Source: Pseudalgibacter alginicilyticus
GTDB taxonomy: Bacteria; Bacteroidota; Bacteroidia; Flavobacteriales; Flavobacteriaceae
DNA length: 64,000 nucleotides
Assembly (NCBI RefSeq): GCF_001310225.1
Contig: NZ_CP012898.1
Span: forward strand, 2,294,001-2,358,000
Direction: 5' to 3'
This document shows, piece after piece, positions 1 through 9,087 of this stretch; positions within the stretch are counted from its first letter, which is position 1; every line of letters starts with the position of its first letter. The notes under the pieces are model-generated. The model was not told where the DNA came from. It did not search any database and saw only the letters and a list, made by a program, of their open reading frames with translations. The translations under genes and the position numbers were made by a program.

Positions 1-158
1 GAAATCGCCTGACTATTCTCTGGAGAAGTTTTCCATGTAAGTTTAATATGATGAGGGAATTGTTCCAAAAGACTGTTATTATAAACCTCCGTTTGCAGCT
101 CTTTACAACTAAAAACGGTTGCTAGGAGAGAAATGAGTAAAAAGATACTTTTTTTCAT
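1..158 (-). CDS. Partial lipoprotein, possibly purple acid phosphatase-like metallophosphoesterase (N-terminus only)
   Basis: An open frame begins at an ATG at 158 and runs off the left edge, giving 52 residues. It starts MKKSIFLLIS and has a lipobox ending VFSC (Cys18), so the product should be an outer-membrane or periplasmic lipoprotein. Residues 36-52 (FPHHIKLTW, then SPENSQAIS) resemble the first strands of the fibronectin-like N-terminal domain of purple acid phosphatases, where a similar LTW...SQAVTW pattern occurs. The gene is 54 bp downstream of the SusD gene, past a hairpin. Phosphatase-like proteins do occur beside SusCD pairs, but the catalytic domain lies outside the window, so function is a guess; a SusE/F-like surface glycan-binding protein is the main alternative. 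Confidence 0.5.
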   Translation of the reverse strand, partial: MKKSIFLLISLLATVFSCKELQTEVYNNSLLEQFPHHIKLTWKTSPENSQAI

Positions 159-175
159 TTTAATGTGATATTTAA

Positions 176-205
176 AGCCCTTTTATATTTAACTATAAAA
201 GGGCT
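176..205 (-). terminator. Hairpin between SusD gene and downstream lipoprotein gene
   Basis: A perfect 12-bp inverted repeat (176-187 with 194-205, AGCCCTTTTATA and its complement) encloses a 6-nt loop, 8 bp after the SusD stop codon. On the minus strand it is followed by TTTAAATAT, a weak U-run. It could be a partial terminator or an mRNA-stabilising stem that sets the ratio of susCD to the next gene. Confidence 0.55.
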
Positions 206-212
206 GTTAATT

Positions 213-1883
213 TTAGAATTTTGGGTTTTGTGGCATTTCCTTTTCTAAATTAGAATCAATAACTGATTGTGGAATAGGAAGTAGGATATCACGTTCTGGA
301 TCTATAGTACTAGAACCACGATTGTTATATTTTATAGTGCGTTCAGCCCATTTTCCTGTTCGTAAAAGTGTATACCTTCTTGGCTCTTCAGCCATTAATT
401 CCCTTGCTCTTTCATCTAATATAAAATCTATATTAATATCACTTGCCTCAACATCAAAAGCATGACTTCTTGCTCTAAGAATATTTATTGTATTGGCTGC
501 CGCTTGTGGATTTCCTAACTTAAATTCAGCTTCTGCCTTTAAAAGGTAAGTATCTGCTGCCCTCAAATAAATTTGATCATAAAATGATTCTCTATTTCCT
601 ATGGGGTCTACTGGATCTGCCCAATCATATTTTCTACTAAATGGCCATTCTTCTATACCATTATTGTCATCACTTATATCTTCGCTCCAGTCCAACAAAA
701 TTACATCGCCATAATTTTTTCCTGGTGGTAGAATATCCGCTGGGTAAGGTGCATTTCCTGTTGCATCTCGATACGTAAAAGACTTTCTGATAGCGTATTC
801 AGAACCTCTATCATCATTCGGGTCATCAAAATTATTCAATGCCCATTTTGTTAATGATGAACGTCCGTTTCCATAACCGCCTCTATCTGCAGTAACCTGT
901 AAATCTAAATTCCCACTTCTATACCTGGAAGTATGGTGCATGGCCATAATTGGATATTCTCCACCTCCCAAAACATTTTTTTTAAATTGAAAAACCCATA
1001 ATGCTTCAGTGTTACCTTCGTCACGATTGGTGTTTCCAGCTTTAAACATATCCATAAAAGCAACACCATCTTGTTCTGCTTGTACCCCATAACGCTCGGT
1101 AATAAGTGCATAGGCAGAATTATTCACTACTTTATTAGCCCAATAAACGGTGCTATCTGGTTTATTCAAGGTTAAATACATTTCTGCCAAATAATGTTGT
1201 ACAGCTCCTTTGGTTATTCTACCAATTAATGACCCTTCTACTGGTATAATAGGTTCTGCAAAACGGAAGTCTTTAATAACTTGTTGCCTTACCTCGTTTA
1301 CTGGAGTTCGTTCCCAATCGGTTCTAATAATTCCGTTGCTTGATGGATTTAAATTTAAAGGCACATCTCCCCAAAGGTAAGTAAGGTGCCTATATGCAAA
1401 AGCACGGGCCACTTTTGCCTCAGCTAAAATTAAGTTTTTATTTTCTGCATCGCTCAATTCATTTCCACTCCAATCAATATCATCTCTCTCTTCAACGTTT
1501 TTAATAATCTCATTAGAAGAGTTTACAATCTCATAAAGCCAAAGAAAAACATCTTCATATACACTATAATCTGGTTTGTTTCTAGCGGTCCAATCAACTG
1601 AAACTCGAGATACACCATTACCGCTATGGTTTGCCGCAAACATATCGGTACCAGCCATAGTAACATCGGTTATTAAGGATGACCCTGAGTTTAATCCTTC
1701 CCGCTCGTAGCGAAGAAGGGAATAAAGTCCGTTTACTCCAGCCTCTAGCCCTGATAAATCTGCATATAATTTTTCTGCATAAATGGCGTTGGGTGGATTT
1801 TCGTTCAATAAATCATTACTACAACTGTTAATTAAAATAACAGTAATAAAAAGACTAAATATTATTTTTTTCATTGTATTCAT
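213..1883 (-). CDS. SusD/RagB-family outer-membrane glycan-binding lipoprotein
   Basis: This 556-residue protein is the surface lipoprotein that caps the SusC transporter and captures oligosaccharides. The signal peptide ends in a lipobox INSC (Cys21). The mature N-terminus (LLNENPPNAIYAEKLYADLSG) and the C-terminal part (RAADTYLLKAEAEFKLG near residue 440, then NTINILRARSH and ERARELMAEEPRR) are SusD/RagB signatures with TPR-like helices. Length is typical of the family (500-600 aa). It lies 3 bp after the SusC gene, the standard tandem arrangement. An ATG three codons downstream (MKKIIF) is an equally good start. The ligand is not readable from sequence; context suggests a sulfated fucose-containing oligosaccharide. 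Confidence 0.97.
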   Translation of the reverse strand: MNTMKKIIFSLFITVILINSCSNDLLNENPPNAIYAEKLYADLSGLEAGVNGLYSLLRYEREGLNSGSSLITDVTMAGTDMFAANHSGNGVSRVSVDWTARNKPDYSVYEDVFLWLYEIVNSSNEIIKNVEERDDIDWSGNELSDAENKNLILAEAKVARAFAYRHLTYLWGDVPLNLNPSSNGIIRTDWERTPVNEVRQQVIKDFRFAEPIIPVEGSLIGRITKGAVQHYLAEMYLTLNKPDSTVYWANKVVNNSAYALITERYGVQAEQDGVAFMDMFKAGNTNRDEGNTEALWVFQFKKNVLGGGEYPIMAMHHTSRYRSGNLDLQVTADRGGYGNGRSSLTKWALNNFDDPNDDRGSEYAIRKSFTYRDATGNAPYPADILPPGKNYGDVILLDWSEDISDDNNGIEEWPFSRKYDWADPVDPIGNRESFYDQIYLRAADTYLLKAEAEFKLGNPQAAANTINILRARSHAFDVEASDINIDFILDERARELMAEEPRRYTLLRTGKWAERTIKYNNRGSSTIDPERDILLPIPQSVIDSNLEKEMPQNPKF

Positions 1884-1886
1884 TTT

Positions 1887-4800
1887 TTAAAATCCGACTG
1901 TTAATCCTAGTGTAATTTCTCTTTGTAAGGGCAAAATCCCGGCTTGATCACTTGGGTTTAATAATTCAGGATCTCCAGCTGTCCAACCTGTTATGGTAAG
2001 TAAGTTTCTACCCGATGCAAAAAGTTGCAGTTTATCTAATTTAATTTTTGAAAGTATTTTTTCTGGAAAATTATAAGAAAGTGTTACATCTTTTAATCTC
2101 ACAAAGCTTGCATCTTCATATATTGAAGCCCCTTTTACTTCATCGTCATTTCTATAATATTCATTGGTTGGGTTATCTGGTGACCACCAATTTTTTTTCA
2201 ATACATTTCGTCTAATTTCTGCGGCCGTATTATCTCGTAATAAATTGTTTAAACGTGTTGCGCCGTGAGATCCAATAAAAAACACTTCTAAACCAAGGTT
2301 TTTATACTGTAAAGAATTGCTTAAACCCCAAGTAAATTTAGGATCTTGTTGCCCTATAATTTGACGATCATCATCATCCAAAACACCATTATTATCCAAA
2401 TCTTCTATTTTAGCATCACCTGGAATTCTATCGTAAATTGCAGCGGCTTCTTCTTCCCCCAATTGCCAAACACCAATCATTTTTTGTCCAAAATTCACAC
2501 GAATGGGCTGCCCTACAAACCAAGCATTTGCAAGATCATTGACCTCTTCTCCATTTTGCAAATCACCATATAAGGATACTATTTTACTTTTGTTCGTTGC
2601 ATAGTTTCCTGACACCTTCCAATTAAAATCTTGAGTGGTATAAGGAACAGCCGATAGTGATAGTTCGAAGCCTTGAGTTTCTGTTTCCCCTATATTTTGA
2701 GTGACTTCGTTTATTCCGTGAACCGATGAGATGGTTCTGTTTAATAATAAATCTGAAGTATTCGTTTTATATACATTTAAATCGCCAAAAAGTCGATTAT
2801 TAAAGAGGCCAAAATCTACTCCAAAATTAAGTGTTGTACTCGATTCCCAACCCAAATCTGGATTACCAATAACACTTGGAACATATCCTACTAATGAAAG
2901 ATCTTCAGATAAAGTATTCCGATCTCGCAATCTGGTTATTGAAGAATATGGATCTACCGCCTGATTACCATTTACTCCCAATGATAATCGCAGTTTTAAT
3001 TGATTAATAACATCTGATTGGTCTAGAAAAGCCTCTTTAGAAATATTCCAACCCAAAGCAACAGACGGAAAAAAGCCCCATTTATTATCTGGTCCAAAAC
3101 CCGAAAAGCCATCACGCCGTCCTGTTAACGTTAATAAATAAGTATTGTTAAACGAATAATTAAATCGGAGCATTTGCGAAATAAGTGATGTACGCTGGTA
3201 ATCATTTTCGGCTTCTAAAGATGATGCTTGAGCAATTCCAAAATACGAAAACTCATCATTTGGAAAATTTACCGCCGTGAGTTCCTCAAAATACTGTTCA
3301 TTTTCTTCATAACTATACACCCCGGTAACCCCGATATTATGTTGCCCAAACTCTTTATTATAAGTTAATATATTTTCAACCACATTATTATTATATTCAA
3401 CACTTGAAAGAGATGCATAACCGGAATTTGCTATGCCTAATTGTGTATTACTTCCTGCATAAATATTATGCTCGGACCAGCGTCTTCGTATACCCGTATT
3501 TAATCGATAATTTAATCCGTTAACGAAAGGAAAAGCAATGTTTAAATAATTGTTTGATACCAATTGATTTGAATAATCTTTATCCATATAATTTTCTGCT
3601 TCCAAAGGGTTTTCATCTGGAAATTCTGGCCATGGAAATAAATTGAGCTCGCCGTTTTCGTTATAAGGATTCGCTAAAAGGGGATTAATTTCAAAAACAG
3701 CTTCGTAATTTATATCGTATCCGTCTCTATCGTCATAAGTAAACTGACTTCTGGTACCAAACTCTAACCAATCTGTGATTTTTGTATCGATATTAACTCT
3801 ACCCGATATTCTTTTGTATTGATCGGTAACCGATAATCCTTGAACATCTAAAAAATTACCTCCAATATAAAATTTAGTTTTTTCATTACCTCCAGTAACA
3901 GACAAGTTGTGATTTTGTGTATACCCTGTTCGCAAAGAAAGATCTATCCAATCGGTTTCTAATCCAGCTTCATAATTTTGAATTTCTGTATTGGTAAGCA
4001 AATCGGCATTACGCACCGATTTAAAATCGTAAAACTCCTTTCCTGTTAAAAATACGGGCAAATTGATCGGTTCTTGCACGCCATATTTTCCTTGGTAATT
4101 TATTTTAGTTTTACCTGTTCCTCCAGCTTTTGTTGTTACCAAAATAACACCATTAGCGCCTCTAGAACCATAAATAGCGGATGCCGATGCGTCTTTTAAA
4201 ACCTCTAAGGAAGCAATATCGTTTATACTTATATCATTTAAATCGCCATAATACGGAACGCCATCTAAAACTATTAATGGTGCATTGTTGGCTAAAATAG
4301 AATTCCGTCCTCTAACAATAATGGACTGTTCTCCTACACTTCCTGCTGTTGTTTGACGTACAGTAACTCCTGGTATGGCTCCCTGTAATACTTGAGCAAT
4401 ATTTCTATTGGGAACTAAATCTAATCGTTCCTTAGACACTGAACTTACAGCCCCTGTAATATCGCTTTTTTTCTGTGTACCATAACCAATAACTAAAACT
4501 TCATCTAACTTATCATTATCTGGTAATAATTTAATATTTACTATAGATTGGTTTCCTATTTCAACTTCTTGAGTGACGTATCCAACATATGAAAATTGAA
4601 GTACAGCATGAGCATTTTTTAAGGTAATGCTGTAACTTCCATTTAGATCGGTAACAACCCCATTAGACGTACCCTTTTCTGTAACATTTGCTCCCAAAAG
4701 GGGTATTCCACTTTCATCAAGAATGGTTCCTGTTACTTCATTAAATACAGGGATTTCTTTCTCGGGTCGGGGTAGTTTTTGTACAGAAATACTTGTATTG

Positions 4801-5120
4801 ATTTGCTTAAATTTCAAACCAGCCTCTCGAGACAATTGTTCTAAAATATTTAAAATAGATATTTTATTTGAATTAATACTAATTGATGAGTCATTATCTT
4901 TTATAGATTGATCATAAACAAAATGATAATCGGTTTTAGACTCGATCTCTTTTAAAATCTCTATAGGTGTTGCATCTATTTTTAAAATTGATATCTTTGT
5001 TTTTTTTAGGCTTTGTCCAAATGTATTATTTGCAAATATTGGATTAGCAAAAAGTGCAATAGCCAAGTAAACAGACAGTTTTGTTGCCATTTTGACAAAA
5101 GGATGTTTAATTATTTTCAT
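1887..5120 (-). CDS. SusC-family TonB-dependent outer-membrane transporter with N-terminal STN signalling domain
   Basis: This 1077-residue receptor imports oligosaccharides across the outer membrane. Domains in order: signal peptide (to about residue 30), STN domain (about 42-115), carboxypeptidase-regulatory-like beta-sandwich (about 128-200, VTGTILDESGIPLLGANV), TonB-box-like segment LDEVLVIGYGTQ (205-216), plug (about 217-335, with LDGVPYYGDLNDI), then a 22-strand-type barrel ending in ITLGLTVGF. The STN domain is present in receptors that signal to an inner-membrane FecR protein, and FecR and an ECF sigma gene lie directly upstream. The transporter should therefore both import and sense its substrate. 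A 143-bp gap separates it from the FecR gene, leaving room for its own promoter. Confidence 0.97.
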   Translation of the reverse strand: MKIIKHPFVKMATKLSVYLAIALFANPIFANNTFGQSLKKTKISILKIDATPIEILKEIESKTDYHFVYDQSIKDNDSSISINSNKISILNILEQLSREAGLKFKQINTSISVQKLPRPEKEIPVFNEVTGTILDESGIPLLGANVTEKGTSNGVVTDLNGSYSITLKNAHAVLQFSYVGYVTQEVEIGNQSIVNIKLLPDNDKLDEVLVIGYGTQKKSDITGAVSSVSKERLDLVPNRNIAQVLQGAIPGVTVRQTTAGSVGEQSIIVRGRNSILANNAPLIVLDGVPYYGDLNDISINDIASLEVLKDASASAIYGSRGANGVILVTTKAGGTGKTKINYQGKYGVQEPINLPVFLTGKEFYDFKSVRNADLLTNTEIQNYEAGLETDWIDLSLRTGYTQNHNLSVTGGNEKTKFYIGGNFLDVQGLSVTDQYKRISGRVNIDTKITDWLEFGTRSQFTYDDRDGYDINYEAVFEINPLLANPYNENGELNLFPWPEFPDENPLEAENYMDKDYSNQLVSNNYLNIAFPFVNGLNYRLNTGIRRRWSEHNIYAGSNTQLGIANSGYASLSSVEYNNNVVENILTYNKEFGQHNIGVTGVYSYEENEQYFEELTAVNFPNDEFSYFGIAQASSLEAENDYQRTSLISQMLRFNYSFNNTYLLTLTGRRDGFSGFGPDNKWGFFPSVALGWNISKEAFLDQSDVINQLKLRLSLGVNGNQAVDPYSSITRLRDRNTLSEDLSLVGYVPSVIGNPDLGWESSTTLNFGVDFGLFNNRLFGDLNVYKTNTSDLLLNRTISSVHGINEVTQNIGETETQGFELSLSAVPYTTQDFNWKVSGNYATNKSKIVSLYGDLQNGEEVNDLANAWFVGQPIRVNFGQKMIGVWQLGEEEAAAIYDRIPGDAKIEDLDNNGVLDDDDRQIIGQQDPKFTWGLSNSLQYKNLGLEVFFIGSHGATRLNNLLRDNTAAEIRRNVLKKNWWSPDNPTNEYYRNDDEVKGASIYEDASFVRLKDVTLSYNFPEKILSKIKLDKLQLFASGRNLLTITGWTAGDPELLNPSDQAGILPLQREITLGLTVGF

Positions 5121-5212
5121 AAAAAGTGTTTAATAATTTCTTTAATTAGTAATTGTTAGGCTGTAGCAGTCTGTTTTACTGGCCAAAGTATCTTAACAGG
5201 CTGCTTTCTTTT

Positions 5213-5224
5213 TTAACATGTTAA
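5213..5224. promoter_or_regulatory. 12-bp perfect palindrome upstream of SusC gene
   Basis: TTAACATGTTAA is fully self-complementary and lies about 90 bp upstream of the SusC start, in the 143-bp FecR-SusC gap. TTAAC/GTTAA half-sites also occur in the sigma-FecR gap hairpin (6323-6345). It could be an operator or part of an ECF promoter region, but short AT-rich palindromes arise by chance in such DNA. Confidence 0.3.
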
Positions 5225-5263
5225 TCTCTAAATCTCTATTTATTTCATATGTATGTATTATTT

Positions 5264-6235
5264 TTAATTATTACAAAATCCTGAAATCTCAACTTCCTCA
5301 CTTGAGATAATCTTATACTTTAAATTTGTTTTTACAAACGTGATATTTTCTAAAATTCTTTCCAAAGAAGCATCTTTAAACACACCAGTAAATGAACAAT
5401 TTTCATATTGTTTATTTTGAAGTTTAATTTTAACATTAAACCATTTTTCTAACTTAATAACTGCTGTTGATAATTTCTCATTATCAAATCTTAATATTCC
5501 ATCTTTCCAGCCTAAAAAATCATCAAGATTTATTTTCTGTTTCTTAAGACTTTGGGTCGATTTATTAAAATTTAATTGATACGATGGTGATAATATTATA
5601 TTCTCCTCTCCTTTTACTCCTACACTAATTTTACCAGTAGCTAATGTAACCGCTACCTCATTTTCATCTTCATAATCCTTAATGTTAAAAGTTGTACCTA
5701 AAACACGTGTGGATAATGACGCTGTTTTTACAATAAACGGAAATAAACTATCTTCCTTAATTTCAAAAAAAGCCTCACCAGATAATGTTACTTCACGAAT
5801 TGAATCATTAAAGACTTCTGGATATTTAATTTTACTACCACTATTCAATTTTACTCTTGATCCATCAGGCAGTATGAACGTTAGCTTTTTTCCATATGAA
5901 ACCTCTTTGCTCAATATTTTAGCGACAGTCTGTTTACTATTCACTTTATCGCTTTGTAAAGAAGTATACCAACCTACACTACCAATAGTTAAAGCTACAA
6001 TTAAAAAACCTGCAACCTTTATCCAACCACTGCTAATTGTCTTTTGTTTGGTGTGAATAATTTTAGAATATATATCCTGTTGTATTTTTAATTTATGCTT
6101 TTCATTTAAAAATATATCTTTACGATTTTTCGCTAACATCTTTTTCTCAAATGAGAAAAGAATAGCTTCTTCTTTTTTATTAAGAAGCCCTCGTTGCTTT
6201 TTGCTTATTAGTATTTTAAAGTCTTTCTCTGTCAT
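5264..6235 (-). CDS. FecR-family anti-sigma factor
   Basis: This inner-membrane anti-sigma factor should hold the upstream ECF sigma factor inactive until the STN domain of SusC signals. With the chosen ATG (6235, MTEKDFKIL) it has 323 residues: a cytoplasmic helical part, one membrane segment at about residues 71-91 (WIKVAGFLIVALTIGSVGWY), a periplasmic FecR domain (about 110-220, with LPDGSRVKLNSGS and GEAFFEIKED) and a C-terminal STN-like DUF4974 domain (about 235-320). A longer reading to 6280 needs a GTG start; another ATG is at 6268. The MTEKDF start matches usual FecR N-termini. It lies between the sigma gene and susC, the classic surface-signalling order. Confidence 0.93.
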   Translation of the reverse strand: MTEKDFKILISKKQRGLLNKKEEAILFSFEKKMLAKNRKDIFLNEKHKLKIQQDIYSKIIHTKQKTISSGWIKVAGFLIVALTIGSVGWYTSLQSDKVNSKQTVAKILSKEVSYGKKLTFILPDGSRVKLNSGSKIKYPEVFNDSIREVTLSGEAFFEIKEDSLFPFIVKTASLSTRVLGTTFNIKDYEDENEVAVTLATGKISVGVKGEENIILSPSYQLNFNKSTQSLKKQKINLDDFLGWKDGILRFDNEKLSTAVIKLEKWFNVKIKLQNKQYENCSFTGVFKDASLERILENITFVKTNLKYKIISSEEVEISGFCNN

Positions 6236-6321
6236 TTTATGGTTTCTATTACTAAGTACCAAAATCATGACACCTTTCACGATTAAAACTAAAGACTTAA
6301 CGATTTGATTACATATGAGAA

Positions 6322-6346
6322 GTTTGTTAACCTATAATTAACAAAT
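6322..6346. promoter_or_regulatory. Inverted repeat in the sigma factor-FecR gap
   Basis: TTTGTTAA (6323-6330) and TTAACAAA (6338-6345) form perfect 8-bp arms around a 7-nt loop. The element sits 33 bp after the sigma factor stop and about 90 bp before the chosen FecR start. There is no clear U-run, so a binding site is as likely as a terminator. Its role is unknown. Confidence 0.35.
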
Positions 6347-6378
6347 CAATACTTAAAAAGGATGGAGTAACTTTTTAT

Positions 6379-6936
6379 TTAGAAATTAATAAGAATAAAG
6401 AGTAAATAAATGATCTTCTCCATATTTTTCCTTATTAAATTAAGTGCAATTGATATTTGATTTTCTACTGTCCGTTTAGACACACCTACTTTATGTGCAA
6501 TTTCTTCATTATTAAAACCTTCATACCTGCTTAAAGTAAAAATTTCTCGACATCTTGTAGGTAATTTGGTGATATAACTATTTAAACGCAAATTAGTTTC
6601 TTCTAAATCATGATTTAGCTCAACAATAGAATCAGTTAAAACCTCATTGCTAACTTCTAATTGCACTTTATTAAACTTTGCATCTCTTAATACATTATAG
6701 GTTTTATAGCGTACGGCTTGATAAAGATAGGCTTCAATGAAATCTGTACATATCTCATTGCGTCTTTTCCAGTAGTCTAACCAAACTTCTTGTATAATAT
6801 CTTTTGCATCATTCTCATCCATAATAATAGATTGAGCAAAAACATACAACTTTTCCCATAGTCTATTGTATAATCTACTAAAAGCTACTTCATCAGAATT
6901 GGCAATGTGCTTTGCAAGTTCTATGTTAGAATACAT
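6379..6936 (-). CDS. ECF (sigma-70 family) RNA polymerase sigma factor
   Basis: This 185-residue protein has the two regions of an extracytoplasmic-function sigma factor. Region 2 spans about residues 18-84 (FSRLYNRLWEKLY, then ENDAKDIIQEVWLDYWKRR) and region 4 spans about 118-172, with the helix-turn-helix NNEEIAHKVGVSKRTVENQI. There are no extra C-terminal domains. Such sigma factors in Bacteroidota pair with FecR and an STN-bearing SusC to switch on a polysaccharide locus when substrate is present. Its own promoter should lie in the 547-bp gene-free region upstream. The targets (susC promoter, the enzyme operon or both) cannot be told from sequence. Confidence 0.96.
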   Translation of the reverse strand: MYSNIELAKHIANSDEVAFSRLYNRLWEKLYVFAQSIIMDENDAKDIIQEVWLDYWKRRNEICTDFIEAYLYQAVRYKTYNVLRDAKFNKVQLEVSNEVLTDSIVELNHDLEETNLRLNSYITKLPTRCREIFTLSRYEGFNNEEIAHKVGVSKRTVENQISIALNLIRKNMEKIIYLLFILINF

Positions 6937-7483
6937 ATTTTGCTTTTCATTAGAATCGCTAAAATAGTTATAATGAAGTGCCTCAATATTATTTTAATGT
7001 AAAATTATATAAACTTTGGCTCAATCAAGATTATTACATTGAATAAAACAATTGAAAGGTAGCTTTAGTAATATCGTGACAACATATAATAAATTTATCA
7101 TCTTTATTAGTTTTATAATTTCAATTATGTATGCCTAACCTTTAACCCAGTTTATGATTTATATAAGATTGCTGAAGACTTTTATCTAATTCATATCCCT
7201 AAGCATTTAAAGTCTTATTTTAAAATGTAAACAACTTCAACTTAATGAAAATTTATAGCATTATTCAGAAAATGATGAATTAATACTGTTAAAATCAAAA
7301 TATATGATATCGCTTATACAAATAATTATCATGACATTATGCACTGTTAATATATTTTAAACCTAATTTGTAAGCTAAAACTATAGCAAAATTGACGTCA
7401 GACTTCTCGACTTAAAATAATATTTTAGTTTGGTATACTCAACAATATGAGTTTTCATTGTATTACGATATTCGTAATAATTA
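6937..7483. other. Gene-free region between decayed GH29 and the sigma factor gene
   Basis: This 547-bp, very AT-rich region has no supportable gene on either strand. It should hold the promoter of the sigma/FecR/susCD unit and the end of the enzyme operon. I looked on the minus strand for the Bacteroidota -7 element TAnnTTTG and found no exact match. The only clear structure is the palindrome at 7461-7479. Confidence 0.6.
7461..7479. promoter_or_regulatory. Palindrome just after the decayed GH29 gene
   Basis: TATTACGA (7461-7468) and TCGTAATA (7472-7479) are perfect 8-bp arms around TAT. It lies 5 bp past the GH29 pseudogene end. A hairpin with no U-run follows on the minus strand, so it may be an operator or a vestigial 3' stem rather than an efficient terminator. 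Confidence 0.4.
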
Positions 7484-9073
7484 TTAATGCCCATCCAAAT
7501 CTACTTTTTAGTACCTTTTAATGCTTTATTTGCATCGGTTTGAAGAGCATTTGGGGTATGCTGATTACTATCTGTAATTATTTTAAAAGTCCAAGCATAA
7601 ATGCTTTTACCTAAATTTGACGGTGGTATAATTTCCAAACCTTTTGAAGTTATATTCCACTCCATTTTTCCCGCGAACCAAGAAGTGTTACAGATTTTAC
7701 ATTATTTTTATTCCATCCTTTTGTTGCTTCAATAATAAAAGGAGTCTTTGGATCATCCAAAGCAATAGCAAACAATGTCTTCTCCTTGGTTGTAAATGCA
7801 CGATTGCCTTGTTCTTGATGATTCTCTTTCCAATACCTTGTGCCATAAATAGCTTCTCCATTGATGCTTAACCAGTTCCCCATAGCTTTCAAACGTTCTA
7901 CTTGTTCTTCAGGGATTGTCGCATCACCGCGAGGTCCAATATTTATAAGGGAATTACCATTACGAGATACCACTTCTACCATTTAGTCAATAACATCCTT
8001 TATGGATTTGTATTTATCACCCTCCAAATAGCCAAACGAAGTACCAAATGTGGTGCAGCTTTGCCATTTAGGCCCTATGACTTTTAGTTTCAAATTGTCT
8101 TTTTCCAAACAACCAACTCCGTCGGGCCAATTACGAGTGGCACCTTTATTATTAACATAAACGTCTTGTTCATTATCCAAACCCTTGTTCATAAAATCAG
8201 TAATCATACCGCGAACTTGATCATCGAAATATTTAATAACTGACTTTGCCTTTCCATTACGGACATCATTGCCATCTCGGGTATAAATAGGAAAATTATC
8301 AACCCACAGCATATCGGGTTTATATATATTTTGAATTTCTTTCCACTGGGCAACATATTCATCAACAGCAGCATTACTAAAACCAAATGGACCATAAAGT
8401 CTTGCCGCTTCTAGAGATTGCTCAATTTCTTTAAGAATATCTGGACGTGCTATTGCATCTACAACGTTTTTTTTGTGGTAAAAAAGCTTGTATACCTTTC
8501 TCTGTGATAAGATGGAGCATATTTTAAACCTTTTGCACGTACTGCTTGTCCGAGGTCGCCCACTAAATCTCGTTTAGGCCCCTATTAACAGAATTCCAAG
8601 GCGTGATATCAGAGTCCAAGTTTGTCCAACCAATGGTGTTCTGCAGAAAAAAACCACATATTTTGCGCCTACTTCTGCAAATAATTCTGCCCATTCTTCA
8701 GGGTTCCATTTCTCAGCTTTAAACTCAGGAATTATATCTTTATACCCAAATTCTGGTGGTGTAGCTCCCCATCGTTCCTTCAGATATGGATAATAATGTT
8801 TTAGGGCCTCATAAATTAGTTTTGGTACATGTTCTGAATACCACGACCACCCTTCCTATAACCAATAACACTATAAGGTCCCCAGTGAAAAAAGATGCCT
8901 ATTTTACCATCATCAAACCATGCTGGGACAGGCATTTTTTGTAAAGATTCCCAACTGCCATCATAACGAAATGTTTCTGTAGAAATTTCATCAGAAATCG
9001 TATTTGAATTCTTTGAAGAATTACAAGAAAATACTAATAATAAAAATTACGTGAATAACAAATACTTTTTCAT
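7484..9073 (-). pseudogene. Decayed GH29 alpha-L-fucosidase gene
   Basis: Conceptual translation matches the intact GH29 at 16872-18464 along its whole length, from an ATG at 9073 with a lipoprotein signal (ending VFSC) to the last residues VDLDGH. Lesions include an in-frame TAA at codon 9 (9047-9049), a frameshift near 8840, a small deletion near 8630-8650 that destroys the EHHDGW active-site motif, frameshifts near 8580 and 8465, a GAA-to-TAA nonsense change near 7980 (just before MVEVVSRNGN), and further frameshifts near 7660 and 7512. The stretch with NWPDGVGCLEKDN and GPKWQSCTTFGTSFGY is still well preserved. It lies 14 bp after a sulfatase gene, so it was once part of the operon. With so many lesions, neither sequencing error nor programmed frameshifting is likely. 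Confidence 0.92.
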
Positions 9074-9087
9074 ACTTAATTTATGTG

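Noticed and set aside
5682-6056. Plus-strand open frame of 124 codons
   Set aside because: Fully antisense to the FecR coding region, with no recognisable domain; a by-product of codon bias on the other strand.
7650-8312. Two separate small genes of about 110 codons
   Set aside because: They are fragments of one decayed GH29 gene, split by an in-frame TAA near 7980; translations continue the homology to the intact GH29 on both sides.
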